DNA of 64,000 nucleotides. Origin: Turritopsis dohrnii (taxonomy: Eukaryota > Cnidaria > Hydrozoa > Anthoathecata > Oceaniidae). The stretch is from positions 1,178,001-1,242,000 of the forward strand of contig BQMF02000043.1 in NCBI GenBank assembly GCA_027922465.2. Direction: 5' to 3'. Below the pieces are notes generated by a model. That model did not search any database and was not told the DNA's origin. It saw only the letters and a program-made list of their open reading frames with translations. The translations under genes were made by a program, and so were the position numbers. Positions 34,073-45,660 of this stretch are shown piece by piece (position 1 is the stretch's first letter; each line of letters starts with the position of its first letter).

Positions 34073-34667
34073 AGTAGCTGCAATAGTGTGTATTCTAAGG
34101 AACATAACGTCAAGAAGTTTGTTTGTTGTTTGTTTTGCTCCCTCCATGACGTTTACAATGATCACGTGATTGTGATGACGTATTGTACAACGAAACAGTT
34201 AAGGGAAGGCAAGGTAATCCCAAAAACGTTTGCACAAAGACCAGACATGGTTATGACGAGAAAGCTTGGTTTTATTATTATTATTATTACGAATATTTAT
34301 TACAGGATGGTTCCTCAGTTATAAATACATATACAATATATACAAATACTGTTATTCTGGAAGTCCTGATTCAGCAGAATCACACTTCTAGTAAAAGTAT
34401 TTGTTTTTACAAAGAAATTAAAAATTAATCTTATTTGTGAATTGTGGTCGATTGAGAAAGCAGGATGGAATTATTTCGTTTTCAAAAGATATCCTTAACT
34501 ACCAAACTGCACGATGTTTCACCAGCATTACTTCAACGACAAAACCTATCCGTAAGAAGTTTTTCAACTGTGAAATTAGTGTATTTATCTGTAATTTGCT
34601 GGCTAGACAGTTAAAAATGTAAACGTTTACTTTTTCTCTTCAAATTAGCATCAATTAATTCTATAAG

Positions 34668-34820
34668 ATGAGAATGTTATCAAGTTTGATCTTGGTTTTG
34701 TTAATCTTGTCTTATGTCGGAACTGATAATAGCTTTCGGTTTGTAAAAGACAGTCATCTGCTAAAAGAAAAAGTTGAGAAGCGTATGAAAAACGTTAAAA
34801 ATGAGCAAGCACAAAAATAA
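34668..34820 (+). CDS. Small putative secreted peptide (50 aa)
   Basis: A 50-codon ORF starts MRMLSSLILVLLILSYVGTD, a strong signal-peptide pattern (hydrophobic core, small residues after it). A short basic/acidic tail with an EKR dibasic site follows, and a TAA stop. It is single-exon as seen, with no cysteines after the signal, and resembles a peptide precursor in layout only. No family was recognised. A chance ORF cannot be excluded because no transcript evidence is available. Confidence 0.4.
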   Translation: MRMLSSLILVLLILSYVGTDNSFRFVKDSHLLKEKVEKRMKNVKNEQAQK

Positions 34821-35200
34821 ACAGTTACCGTTCTTTTTAACTACGATCAATTGCTGCAGCTTTGAAAAAAATGGTTGTTTACATTCCAATCAATCAATAT
34901 TTTCAAAACAATTTGAAACTTTCAAAAACTATAATTAATTCACTTATACACATATCGATCGGATCTTAGAATGTTTATCCGGCTAATTGTTGCAGTAATT
35001 ACATTAATGAGATCCATTAACAACTTTATAACTTTATAGGGAAAAAAATTGAGGTATTTTGAACGGTGAATAAGATAAGGGATACTTGTGAATATTTGTG
35101 AATATCTGCCATCTTTAGATTTCCTTCTTATGAACAGCCAAATAAAGATTAAAAAATACCATATCGTTAAGAAACAATGAGAAACAAATCGTTTACAAAC

Positions 35201-35348
35201 CTGAAGTGTGCGGGCAGCTTTTTCTTGAGAGGAATTCCGTAGATTTTCTCCGTTCACCGAGACGATTTGGTCACTGTGTTGCAGCATGCCACGCAGTTCG
35301 GCCGCACTGCCCTTCACAACATCCGTAATAAACACACCAGTGTCATTT
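35201..35348 (-). CDS. PDZ domain exon (part of a larger gene)
   Basis: The minus-strand exon is bounded by an acceptor (CATCATAG at 35349) and a donor (GTTTGT at 35200). It encodes the middle of a PDZ domain: GVFITDVVKGSAAELRGML, then QHSDQIVSVNGENLRN and QEKAARTL. This resembles PDZ repeats of multi-PDZ scaffold proteins (PATJ/MUPP1 type). The carboxylate-binding loop and the last strand must lie in other exons, none of which I could recognise nearby, so it is either a gene with very long introns or an isolated exon. The open frame running on to 34940 is intron. Confidence 0.6.
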
Positions 35349-35454
35349 CTATGATGGAAGAAACATGGAAATCATAAATAGGGAAAAAATGAAACAAATC
35401 CCAAACTCTTATTAAACCAAAACTTAAACAGGTTTTTCTAGTATATTTATATTC

Positions 35455-35575
35455 CTAGCCGGCACATTGGTTAAACAACCACAACGAGGGAGTGCATTTC
35501 TATAGAAATATACACACAATCTCAATGAAAATGCTCTTCGTTGTAGTAACTTTTCACGGTTTTGTCCAATGGGTT
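35455..35575 (+). mobile_element. 121-bp MITE of the TTTCTATAGAAA family
   Basis: It contains GGAGTGCATTTCTATAGAAA and CAATGAAAATGCTCTTCG, and its ends are like GCCGGCACATTGG and CCAATGGG. Sister copies are at 37257-37350, 48705-48824 and 61976-62096. Confidence 0.55.
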
Positions 35576-36434
35576 CACTGAATCCATTTTCCGATTTTCG
35601 AAACTGAAGCAGCAGATTTTAGTCGAGAAAAACAGTTAAGCCGATACATATGCTTACACGAATGGAACGTTCATTAAAACAGAAAATGGCTAAAACTAAA
35701 AATAGCTTAGAAAGTTAATTAAGAATCTAAGTACGAAAGATCGTAATATAGCGAACTAAAAAACAGGAATTTTAACGCGGTCACAAAACTAAAGAAAGTT
35801 GTTAACGAAGTTGATATTTTTTTGACGCAATAGACTTATTTTAAAACAAGATAATTATCTAAATTAACAATAAAACAAGATTTCCTCGTAACTGAAAAGA
35901 TTAGATCGTGAAAAATTTATTAGAAGCATAATACCTACTATTATGGAAACGTTTACTAAGACGTTATAATTTGCAAAACATGCCGTGTCCAAAGTAGATT
36001 ACTTAGGAAACGTATCAAAGTACTGACGTGTTTTCATTGTAGAATCGAAAATCTTAGATTATATGCGAAGTAAAGATCTTTATTCTTACACTATATTCAT
36101 TTTCATCTTTCTTTTCATGATATTTTTCGTATTTCTTTATGCTTATTTATTTTCTACATCGCTGTTGTTTTTCATAAGTTTGTGTAACATTCTTATGTTG
36201 GGCACCCTGCAGAGGGAAGTGTTTACTAAGTGAAATATAAACTCGTATTTTTTTATCGATTGATATAGTTTGAATTTATTGATTACAACAGATTCAGCAA
36301 GGACTTTCACAAACAGGTGAAAATTTATCTTCTAATAACCATGCTTGTTTGATAAAAATATTTGTCTTCTTTGGGATTGGTAATAATTGATATTTACTTT
36401 TGCATTAGATAGGAACGGATTTTGGACTCAAAGC

Positions 36435-39400
36435 ATGATAGCTTTTTATCTCATTGTGATATTGGCACCGACCATCCTTGTAATCGAAGGTAACCTTCGC
36501 TGGCTGTAAGTATCATCCAGGACATCGTGGATGTCCAATCCGTAATGTATTAAGTAATCGAAGCATGTGTGGCAACTTTCTCTCCGCATAAATATGGCTG
36601 CCAGGAAGTAATGTGTTTCTTTGTTTCCATTTCAGATCATATGACAAGTTCCCCGTCAATGAACGTTGGGATCGGGACAAGGCATGTTCGAAACAATACG
36701 GACTAAACGGAAAGCAAATTCGATTTTGCAAGAAGAACTCTGATTGGATGAAACTTATCACTGACGCGTCAGCAAACACAAGAGAAGAATGTCAACACCA
36801 ACTCAAAACGAGAAAATGGAATTGTCTTAGCATCAATAAAGCACCAAAATTTGGTACAGATCTGAAAAAAAGTAAGGACTATACTATCATTTGTTGTTAT
36901 ATGACGTGAAATGAATGTTTGGGTAACTTTAAATGTCATCTTAACACTGCTGCTTCCTCAGGGTCTGTTCTGCTCCCCAACAGTTTTATCTGAAGTTCTA
37001 TAACACGGCAGTCTTGGCGTCCTACTACCCATCATTTTTACTCAGAAAGGATATTTCGTATTAGAAAAAACAACGATTGCTATACTTAAAGTTTTATGCC
37101 TGCATCGCAGACAATCTTCAGGAAACTAAACCGTAATGTGATGGCTTCATTGAATTGATGTCAGAAGGGATACATAACATTGAAACCCCTGTGTGACTGG
37201 TCTATGGTCGATAACACTGGAAACCACGAGGCAGGAAAATGTAAAAACGTGTAGATGCCAGTGGTTAAAATCTTTAATAGTCACTACGATGAAGAACATT
37301 TTTATTGAAATAGTGTGTGTATTTCTATAAAAATTTACTCCTTCGCAGTGACATTTCAAACAATCTGCACACAGAGCTGTGTTTTCATGTTTATTCCCAG
37401 AAAGGAATGCATTAAAACATTGAACTGGAAATAAACAAGAATACCAATGGAAATGGAATATTAATATTAATAGAAAATTTAATGTGAAGCTCATTTTCAT
37501 TTATTGAAATGTGTTCCGATTTACTTTCATTCGCCCGAATGAAGTGCAGCTGAACACTTGGTGCGTTCCGGCTTCGATTAAACAGTTGAAGTTATTTCAA
37601 GTATGAATACTGTTTTTTTATTTTGACAACTTAAGAAAATAACTATCAAAAATAAACAAAATTAAATAAACATGGTGTTTTGTTGAACTTTTCGTTGAAA
37701 TCTTGTCATAAAAAGGTCAATATAGATTTATTACCCAATTAAGATTTTTACTTGAAATATGACTCAAATGAAGTAAAATGTTGAATTAAAAGGTATTGAA
37801 ATTGAATGAACAATCGAATGAAATAGGGATGTCCGTTCTGAATTCGAATCAAGTTAATGGCGACTGCATTTTACAAAGCTGAAATAAATATGAATATATT
37901 AGAAGTTTGAAATATTTGATTAAAACATTTTTAATTCTATAAAATATAATTTGTCATTTTTCACACATGTGAATAAAACATAACATCATTGTAACATTAA
38001 ACAGTAAATTGAAACGTGAATACACATTCAATTTTCAAGGAAATTGAATGCGATTACCATAACGATCCACATGTGTATGTTAAGTAGCTTTGAGGCATGA
38101 TGAAAAGTTTCTCTTTTCGTGAGTAGATATTCCAGTCACGGCTCATTATCGGTGATGGGAAATTGCATTTATCTAAATTATCTAAGATTACAGTGGTATG
38201 TTATCAATGGGTTAAAATTTTTATCATTCCAAAATTTGGACAAAAAGAAAACAAACAAAAAAGAAAACTAATTCGATAAAAGAACATTCCACTGTTTATT
38301 ATACATAATGATCAACAATAACAAAAAGCAAGCCGACAGCTCAGTTTTCATTTCGTTTTTAGACACGAAATATGCCGCTTTCGTTTATGCTCTATCAGCT
38401 GCTTCATTGGCTCTAACTATAACACGTGGTTGTATGAGCGGGAAAATCCCAGAATGCTCTTGTTATGATGCGCGCAGACAGGTGTCATTTCCAGCATCCA
38501 CTCTTCGTGATCGAAATTTCAGCCATATTGACACAATATTGCCATGTAAAGGAGTACTGGGAACTGGTAAGAACTTCACCAGACAGTTTACGTGGCTTGG
38601 TTTCAGGAGCAAAGCCAAAACTGAACAGCAAAAGAGAGATGAAGCGATCAGAAAACACAATATTGATGTGGGATTGAAGGTAAAGTATCCACTAAGCCGT
38701 ATTCTGTGTTTTACTTCATAGAATATGTTTCATATAACATAATGAATTGTTGGGAGAATAGTTAGATTAGCAATCACTTGTATTTTTCTACAAAAACGAT
38801 TTAACATACAGTTCATGGGACAGAATTCAAATATTAGACTTTACCGTGTAACTTTTGTTAGCTAAATATGTCTGGGCTAGTGAGGGTAAGGTTCGGGCTT
38901 AGCCTCATTTGTTCAAATACTTTTATAAGTGTTTTCACCGTAATGATGTAGTGCTTGATTCCTGTCACATAAACATACTTCTATGGTGAATTTGATTATT
39001 TTCAGGCTTTAGGTGAAAAAGAAGTTATTTCTTGCACTTGCAATGGCGCTACCGCTGGTTGTGTGGTAAAGTTTTGTCACAGACAAGTTTTAAGATTCGA
39101 AGATGCAGCAGGAAAACTTCTTAGAAAGTATGACCACGCAAGATATATTTCTGAAAAAAATTTTATCAGATCTGATGATGTTTCTCACTATCGTCTTTCT
39201 GGAATGTTCTCTAATGACTTGGTTTACTCAAAACGTTTATCAGATCTGTGTCAAAACCATCATACAACCGGCCGAAGATGTGTACTCGATCAGACAAAAA
39301 CAAACAGTTGTGACAAGTTGTGCTGCGGACGGGGACATCAAGAAAAACTCATAGAAATAAGTTCCCAATGTAGGTGTAAATTCGTGTTTTGCTGTAAAGT

Positions 39401-39449
39401 TGTCTGTGATACTTGCATAAGTACACAAAAGGTATTCGAATGCTTATAA
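36435..39449 (+). CDS. Divergent Wnt ligand (355 aa, four exons)
   Basis: Exons by splice consensus: 36435-36505, 36636-36871, 38363-38679 and 39006-39449. They join in frame (1068 nt, 355 aa plus stop). Exon 1 gives a signal peptide (MIAFYLIVILAPTILVIEG). Exon 2 has the N-terminal Wnt cysteines and EECQHQLKTRKWNC. Exon 3 has FVYALSAASLALTITRGC. Exon 4 has CTCNGATAGC, DLVYSKR..DLC, TGRRC, LCCGRG and CRCKFVFCC. Wnts are secreted Frizzled ligands lipid-modified by Porcupine. The acylated serine position in the C-H-G-x-S-G-S-C hairpin is Thr224 here (CNGATAGC), and the WGGC block in exon 3 is not conserved. The subfamily is unclear. Exon 1 is the least certain. Confidence 0.85.
37257..37350 (-). 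mobile_element. MITE copy of the TTTCTATAGAAA family in Wnt intron 2
   Basis: The reverse complement of GTGTGTATTTCTATAAAAAT matches the family at 35455 and 48705. It lies within the second Wnt intron (36872-38362), which otherwise shows no feature. Confidence 0.5.
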
Positions 39450-40591
39450 CACAGACATCAACCGATATCAAAATCGAAAACAACTGCATTAACCAAGGAG
39501 CTACAGTCACTCGGACGTCTTTCAGATAACTAACATCCCATTAAAAATACTGAAAATGTGACCGAAACAACTCTGAGTTTCGTTAAACCACGACAAAGAT
39601 GGTACATTAAAGATTTGTATGAAGATAGAACTAGCGTGGGCGCATTTAATGAAAAATGTAAATATATTTTTGTTAGATATAAAATCTCGATCACCTTTAT
39701 CACCTTTATCGATTTTGTCTCCTGTTTTTCTGGGTTTTCTCTGTTTTAGTTTGTTTTAATGAATGGTTAATAGCACAGGTTGGTATATCGTTGATTGGAT
39801 GCTCAAAGTTCTGGAAGGCTTGAAATATTAGCGCTCATGTTTTAGTCAGTTGCTATTTACTATTAGCTACATTGTAAATTTATGTCAGTGACGTAGCTAG
39901 AGATTAAAGAGTACAGGACACAATATATAGAGTGAAACAAACTTGAACAGCTGGATAATCTCACGTCAACAACGTCATTAGTAACGTCAACAGTGCGGTC
40001 ATTCAACGTCACTGTCGTAACTTAAGACTACGCAAAACTTTTTCTCTGCATGTGATTTTGCGCACGGTGTCATTAAAATCACTACAATGTGTTTGTGGGG
40101 CGGTATGGCCGTTACTTTGTCCTTCACCAATGACAATTATGGGGCGGTATGGCCTTTACTTTGTCCTTCACCAATGACAAAAATCATTTTGGAATGTGAT
40201 ATTGGTTAAGGCGCTATATTGTTCTTGGGGGCGTCCAGTGGTGAGAATAGCTGAACGCCATTGCTGAAGGCAGTAGTAATGAAGGCAGTTTTTCAGTCAA
40301 TGAGAAATAAGTATGGTCGATACAAAAGATCAAGCAGAGTTGTCGGACAAATCGCGATCATTTACATGCTAAGTATATTTCATACAATGAGGCCTGTTGT
40401 AGTTTTAGCTTCGGAACGGTCGAGAATTTGATGAAAGACTAAAACATTTTGTAAACAACCAATCCGATTTGATAATCGATGTACACGTCAGCAAATATTC
40501 ATTTGACGTCAAATTGCACATCTAATGGACTTTGCACTTGATTGTGTTCTCGAGCTGAAAAGTCACGTTTTGTGCTGTTCAGTTACGAATA
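39450..40591. other. Wnt to coiled-coil gene interval, with 44-bp tandem duplication
   Basis: No gene was recognised. At 40097-40181 a 44-bp unit (GGGGCGGTATGGCC...CCAATGACA) occurs twice, each copy carrying a GC-box-like GGGGCGG and a CCAAT, 410 bp upstream of the coiled-coil gene start. It could be part of a promoter or a simple duplication. Confidence 0.45.
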
Positions 40592-41536
40592 ATGAATGTA
40601 AGTTTAGTTCCTGATGTTATAATGTATTCCAGAACCTCTCTGATGAGTAAAATCAAAGAAGAGAAGCAAAAAGCTGAAAATTATCGTGTTTTATTCGAAA
40701 AGTACTTCGCAGTAAGTAGAGAATACATAATTATATGTAAACAACTTTCTTATAATTCTAATTTTATTTTAACAACTAGTTTTCATCTAACTTTATTCAA
40801 TTTTGACAACTAATAAAGCAGATTAGAAAAGAAAGTTTCTCCTTCCGTCTTTATAGAAATGCCTTGCGTTGAATGAATCAAATTGCAAGTTAAAATATAA
40901 AATCGAAGAATTCGAAAGTCGTATGGAAATTGCTGAGAAGGATGTTCAGTTATCGAACGAAAATCTAACGACATCAAAATCTCAATGCCAGCAGTTGGTG
41001 GATAAAAACAACTTGTATATCAAACAGATTCAACAATTACTTGTTGAAAATGAAAACCAGAAAAAACAAATACAAGAATTAAATGAAGATCTAGTTGCGG
41101 AAGTAGTTACGGAACTTTATGATGCGACAAAGGAAATTTGGTTAATGAAGTCGAGAGCCTCAATGACCTGACTTATCGACAAGCCGATGATATCGATTCT
41201 CTGAAAAAGGAAATTACTACCATGAAGAAGAAAATTCAACAGTTAGAGGAAGCTAACATCAAGCTTAACCAGGAAGAACAAGATTGGAAACTGAGATGTA
41301 TCAGCGCTCAAACATTTGTAACACCCACAAAAAGACTTGTCGAAGAGGCTTACCATTCCGAAGTCCATGTTCAAACACATCTAGACAGATTGCAACATAA
41401 GTTCCCAAAAATGTCTCCTTTCCGTTTACTGAGCCTCAGAAAGAAGAAACAAATCATCATGGACGCAAAAGAAGCCATCGCAACAAATCTCGAAAACTTA
41501 CAGAAGATTGTGATTGGTTTCGATTGCTACCAATAA
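40592..41536 (+). CDS. Coiled-coil protein, two exons, with one apparent frameshift
   Basis: Exon 1 (40592-40711) ends at GCA/GTAAGT. Exon 2 starts after TTTATAG at 40857 and continues in phase. The product is Lys/Glu/Gln-rich with long heptad-like stretches (KYKIEEFESRMEIAEKDVQ, YIKQIQQLLVENENQ). Near 41115-41140 the frame must shift by one base to reach the continuation (VNEVESLNDL...KKEITTMKKKIQQLEEAN) that ends at 41536. The C-terminal part (PTKRLVEEAYHSEVHV..LQHKFPKMSPF) is not coiled coil. No family was recognised. The break may be a real mutation, a sequence error or a mis-modelled junction. Confidence 0.6.
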
Positions 41537-42678
41537 AATATAACGTTGCATCGTGATTAAAGAGAGTGAATATGATGAGGTGTAAATGTAAGTGTTGCAT
41601 TGTTATATTTATTTTATAAAAGATCTTTTTGTGGGGGGGAATTGTTTATAAAATGCCAATCAGTGGAGCGAAGAGTATAGAAATATTTATTTCGTTGAAT
41701 TTTATTCTATTCTACAGAGTTTTGGTTAGCATTTTGCATTCATACATAACTGCACTTTTATTTTTAGTAATCAACAACTGCTTGGCATATGATCTTCATT
41801 TTATCTCAACAGAGAGTCACGTAATTGGTGGAAACAAAAGTCCAAATACCGTCATTAGCTACACACATAAGCACGTAAAACTCGAAAATCCAACTAGTAA
41901 CTGAAATTTGAAGCTTAAATAAAATCGATTAAACTATCAAAGGTGTTGTAGTTGTTTTCCCCATTTGATTGCTATTGATGCGCATCGTATTACCAAGTCT
42001 CTCCTGGATAAAAAGAGAAGAATCTAATTGATTGTTAAGGAAACGCAAGGAAATTTGTTATTATGATTTTGACCTTGATATTTTGTTAAGGCGATTCCTG
42101 TTGAGTGTATCCACTGCAAAACAGTTTGCATGTAGTGCGTTATGGTCGATTTATTGTGTGGCTCTCAATGAGATTTAAGCTGCATATTAATATTAAAGGA
42201 AAGAATTTGTATGCAAGGCTATTCTTACTCACCTATTTAATGGTGCTGATGTAATCCTTGTGAAGTATGTTGTCATCCCGAAGGGCAAAATTTTCAAAAA
42301 GTATTCCGGCTGGGCATCATGGGTGTTTTAAATTCAAACAGCGATAATTTCCTCTTTTTTTCATTGCGAAAATAAATAAATAAATCCGCATCGTCAACTG
42401 AGTCCACATCAGAGATTTGTCGTGGGAAGAGAATCTGGTAACGATCGTGATTAATGATCAGCAAAAATTTTTCTTTTCTTTTCCTTTTTTTTCTTCTAGT
42501 TCACCACCTCCAAGCCAGACTTTCTATTGGCTACCCATTCGCTGACATTCATCGCCATATTCCAACCTGCTTTGAATGACCAACAAGCCTTTATACAAGC
42601 ACTGTTTGAGTGATATTACCAATACTGTAGCTTTCGACACAATGTAATCCAATCGTAAATTGGAGATTAAGTTAGCGT
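41537..42678. other. Intergenic, no gene seen
   Basis: A 91-residue open frame (41629-41904) has hydrophobic stretches but no start context or domain that I can support. The rest is AT-rich. Confidence 0.3.
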
Positions 42679-42767
42679 ATTCTCTCTAATTAGCGCCCCT
42701 CTTTAAAATACTCCCCTCGAAACTTCAAAATGACTTTATAATCACCCAGGCGCTTATTAGAGAGAAC
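42679..42767. repeat. Short hairpin MITE (TCTCTAATTAGCGCC ends)
   Basis: Arms 42679-42697 (ATTCTCTCTAATTAGCGCC) and 42749-42767 (GGCGCTTATTAGAGAGAAC) are near-perfect inverted repeats around a 50-bp centre. A related GCGCTTATT-rich repeat is at 61309-61475. Confidence 0.6.
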
Positions 42768-42880
42768 ACAGTAAGAGGCCATGATGGCAGAATTTATATC
42801 TTAAGACGTGACTAAGGGAAACTTTCGTGAATTTTTTCCCTTACTCACGCCTTAAAAGGAGGTGTATGGAAAGTGTCTTT

Positions 42881-43585
42881 CCGTAAAAACTCTATTTTAG
42901 TGCGCCCTCTAATTAGTGCGGATGGTCTTTTTTTCGGAAAATGAATAATTTTTCTCCCTCTATTTATTAGTGCAGCTGAGTTTTAGGGAATTTTCGATTC
43001 ACCTCTAATTTAATGCGGGAATGGTGAAACTTACCTAATTATAGCGCGGATCGGGTTTCAAAAAAGTGAAGTTAAAAATTTTCGTTTTCATTTTCAACAA
43101 TATTGTCTTTCAGCTTTCAAAAACTATAAAACTAAACGAAGATAAGTACGCGATTGCTATTCAAAAAGATCATCAAACGGTTGGGCATGTACCTACATTC
43201 CTTTCAAGATTAACTTTTTACTTTTTGAAAAACGAAGGCACGGTATTCATCAAGGCGGTTTGGAATTGCCGGCTGAATTTCACTTCAAGTCCTCAAATGA
43301 AAACCTTCTTCGTCAAATTGAGGAAAAGACTTTGGCAATGATAATAAATTTGAGGAGAATCGGGCCAAAGTCAGTGGAAAGAAAAAAGAAGAAAAAAATC
43401 AAAACAAACAATTTAAAAAATTGAAGTGTCAAATATAATTTTTTTCCCTCTAATTTAATGCGGTTTTAATCTGAATTTCCTCGGTTTTGAAAAAAAGTAA
43501 CCTAGCTATTTTATGCCCTCTTATTATTAGTGCGGCATGGCCAAAATAATAATTTTTTTGCCGCACTAAATTAGAGTTTTTACGG
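42881..43585. mobile_element. 0.7-kb TIR element with internal ORF
   Basis: The left end CCGTAAAAACTCTATTTTAG and the right end (reverse complement of AAATTAGAGTTTTTACGG) form 25-bp inverted repeats. Subterminal words TCTAATTTAATGCGG are repeated inside both ends. It carries the ORF at 43066-43341 but no transposase, so it is non-autonomous. Confidence 0.65.
43066..43341 (+). CDS. ORF carried by TIR element, possibly HIRAN-like domain (91 aa)
   Basis: The 91-residue ORF contains LNEDKYAIAIQKDHQTVGHV, then PTFLSRLTFYFLKNEGTVFI. A block of the type D-x-Y-A-V-A-V followed by V-G-H-V-P is familiar from small HIRAN-like domains that occur in repeat-borne ORFs of cnidarians and molluscs. The ATG is weakly supported and the true start may be upstream or spliced. 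The function is unknown, and so is whether the ORF is expressed. Confidence 0.4.
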   Translation: MKLKIFVFIFNNIVFQLSKTIKLNEDKYAIAIQKDHQTVGHVPTFLSRLTFYFLKNEGTVFIKAVWNCRLNFTSSPQMKTFFVKLRKRLWQ

Positions 43586-43589
43586 TATA

Positions 43590-44479
43590 CTTAAACTTTT
43601 TACGACTTGAGAATGTTGGATTGATTTGTTTTTGTGATTTTTTTTCTCTGGTAGATGAAAGATATTTCTATTTTACTGTATCGATGAATGCATTTGATCA
43701 TTTGTTTGTGAGATCATAGTACCTATAAGATGCTGTTAAATCTAAGTGCATAGTCATGTTCTTCATAACAGACTGGTGATACAATTTATTAGCAAAAGCT
43801 ATTGTGATTTTATCATGTTAAACTGTTTTAGCCTTCGAATATCCTTTTATAACTACTTACTCAGAATGGCCTTTTCACATCTCCAAGTTCTTTATGCAAG
43901 GTGCATTAATGCTTTAATACAACGAGATTGCCTCTTTCGGTGTTGCCCAACCTGAGTGAATAAATTCACACTACTACTTTATTGACTGGCATGACTGAAG
44001 TAAAATCTGAGATTTAAAATGAGGAATATTATAAATTGTTATGGTAGTGTCAGTGTTCAAACCGGAAGAAAGAATTGTATGGTCGTTAGTAGATCACAGG
44101 ATGAGGGTGGGAACGGGGAATTAGATTAAAAGTTGATATTATTATTGCAACGGTGAAAAATGTGTTTATATTTAGTTGTATACATGAAAAATATATATGG
44201 TACATATGCTTCTTTTATTGAAAGGATACACAGATTTGTTTTAACGCAGAGTTATGTAATCAAAAGTTTCTGCTTAACGGATGAAAGAATCAAAGTCGTA
44301 CCCAGGGTTTCTTTGAAAACTGTATCTATATTTACATATCGGAAATTGTATAAAAATACATCCATAGCAAACAGTGAAAGTCTATCATTCTTCATCCAAG
44401 ATTGTCTTGAAGAAAACCAAAGAGGTACTTAACTCAATTAACGTGAACTAAACTGCGATATTAGACAAACCTGGTAATT
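43590..44479. other. Intergenic, no gene seen
   Basis: Short open frames (43746-43955, 44160-44432) lack recognisable domains. Confidence 0.3.
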
Positions 44480-45660
44480 ATGAAGAGCTTTACATTCAAC
44501 GAAATTTTGGAGATAGATGGTGGATATGGACGATACCAGATTCTGCTTCAAATAGCTTTCGCACTTCTTATGTTCACTAATTCATACCCTTTAGCCTGCA
44601 TTTACTTTTGCTCCTCTGAGCCAAATTGGCAATGTATCTCAAGTGTAATAGGGCTCATGCCTACAATCGAACTGTTTCACTTGGCACCGTTTTGCTCAGG
44701 ATTGATGATATCTGGACAGGTGCTAATGTTTGTATTGTTATCGGAAGTTATTGGTAACAAAAGAAGAGTATTTGCCAGCCTTCTGTTTTTGTTGAACATA
44801 CCAATCGCCTATACAGCTCTTGCATTACAGTCATATTTTGTGCGTAACTGGAAATTATTGTAGTTAATAACATCCGCACCTTATCTTGCTCTGGCAATAT
44901 TTTTCTTCATTGTTGAATCTCCACGTTGGTTGACATCAAAAGGTAAAATTGCTGAAGCCACGAAATCAATCAATGTTATTGCTAAGTGGAACCAAAAGAA
45001 TGTGACGACGGATTTTGTTTTAACTGTGCCTGGAAAAGATAAATGTAGTGAAAAGTCCAGCTTGAAGGATCTGTTTAAAGATACAAAATATCTTTTTGTC
45101 AGCGCTAATTTAAGTTTTAATTTCTTCATATCTTCCATCTGCTACTACGATTCGACCTTGGCTTCAAGTGATTTAGGTGGATCCACCTTTTCCAACTTTA
45201 TCATGGGTAATGCAGTAGAGGCTCCATCGATATTTTTAGCCGCATACTCTAGTGAAAAATTTGGCAGAAGAGTAACTGTTCTGTAGGGAGCGCTCTGTGG
45301 GAGCATTGCAAGTGTTTTTGTGGCTTTTTTGCCGTGTGAAGGGACTTTCAAAATAGCAAGAGTAACATTTGGGGTAATTTCTCGATTGTTCTTTTCGACG
45401 TGGTTCATTGGAATGGTGATTTGGTCCACTGAAATATATCCCACCAGGATATGGGGGATAGGTGTTGGATTCATGCATTTTGGCGGGAAACTATGTGGAG
45501 TTGTAATGCCCTGGGTTGCCAAATATTTAATAGCTTATCACGATTCGTTGTCATTTCTCGTTATTAGCTGCATTTGTATTGACGTTCTTTTTACCTGAAG
45601 CGAAGGGAAAGAATTTGCAGGAATCTCAAATTGCATCAAGTTCAAATCGTGTTGAGACAT
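44480..45660 (+). pseudogene. SLC22-like organic ion transporter pseudogene (intronless)
   Basis: The frame starts MKSFTFNEILEIDGGYGRYQ, the SLC22 N-terminus, and continues with PNWQC, SEVIGNKRR, ESPRWLTSKG and SSEKFGRRVTVL (the MFS loop signature), ending IYPTRIWGIGVGFMH and PEAKGKNLQE. Two in-frame TAG stops (44863 and 45284 regions) interrupt it, and a frameshift near 45595 separates the last block. The expected region of TM2-TM4 is missing after NWQC, so the copy is also internally deleted. The absence of introns over 1.1 kb suggests a retrocopy, or an intron-poor parent. Intact members are 12-TM plasma-membrane carriers. Confidence 0.8.

Noticed and set aside
40630..40665. CTGATGA sequence considered as a hammerhead ribozyme core
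   Set aside because: There is no matching GAAA and cleavage-site arrangement, and it is within a coding exon.
41629..41904. 91-aa membrane-like ORF after the coiled-coil gene
   Set aside because: Hydrophobic content in AT-rich DNA alone is not evidence of coding; no start context, splice or family support.
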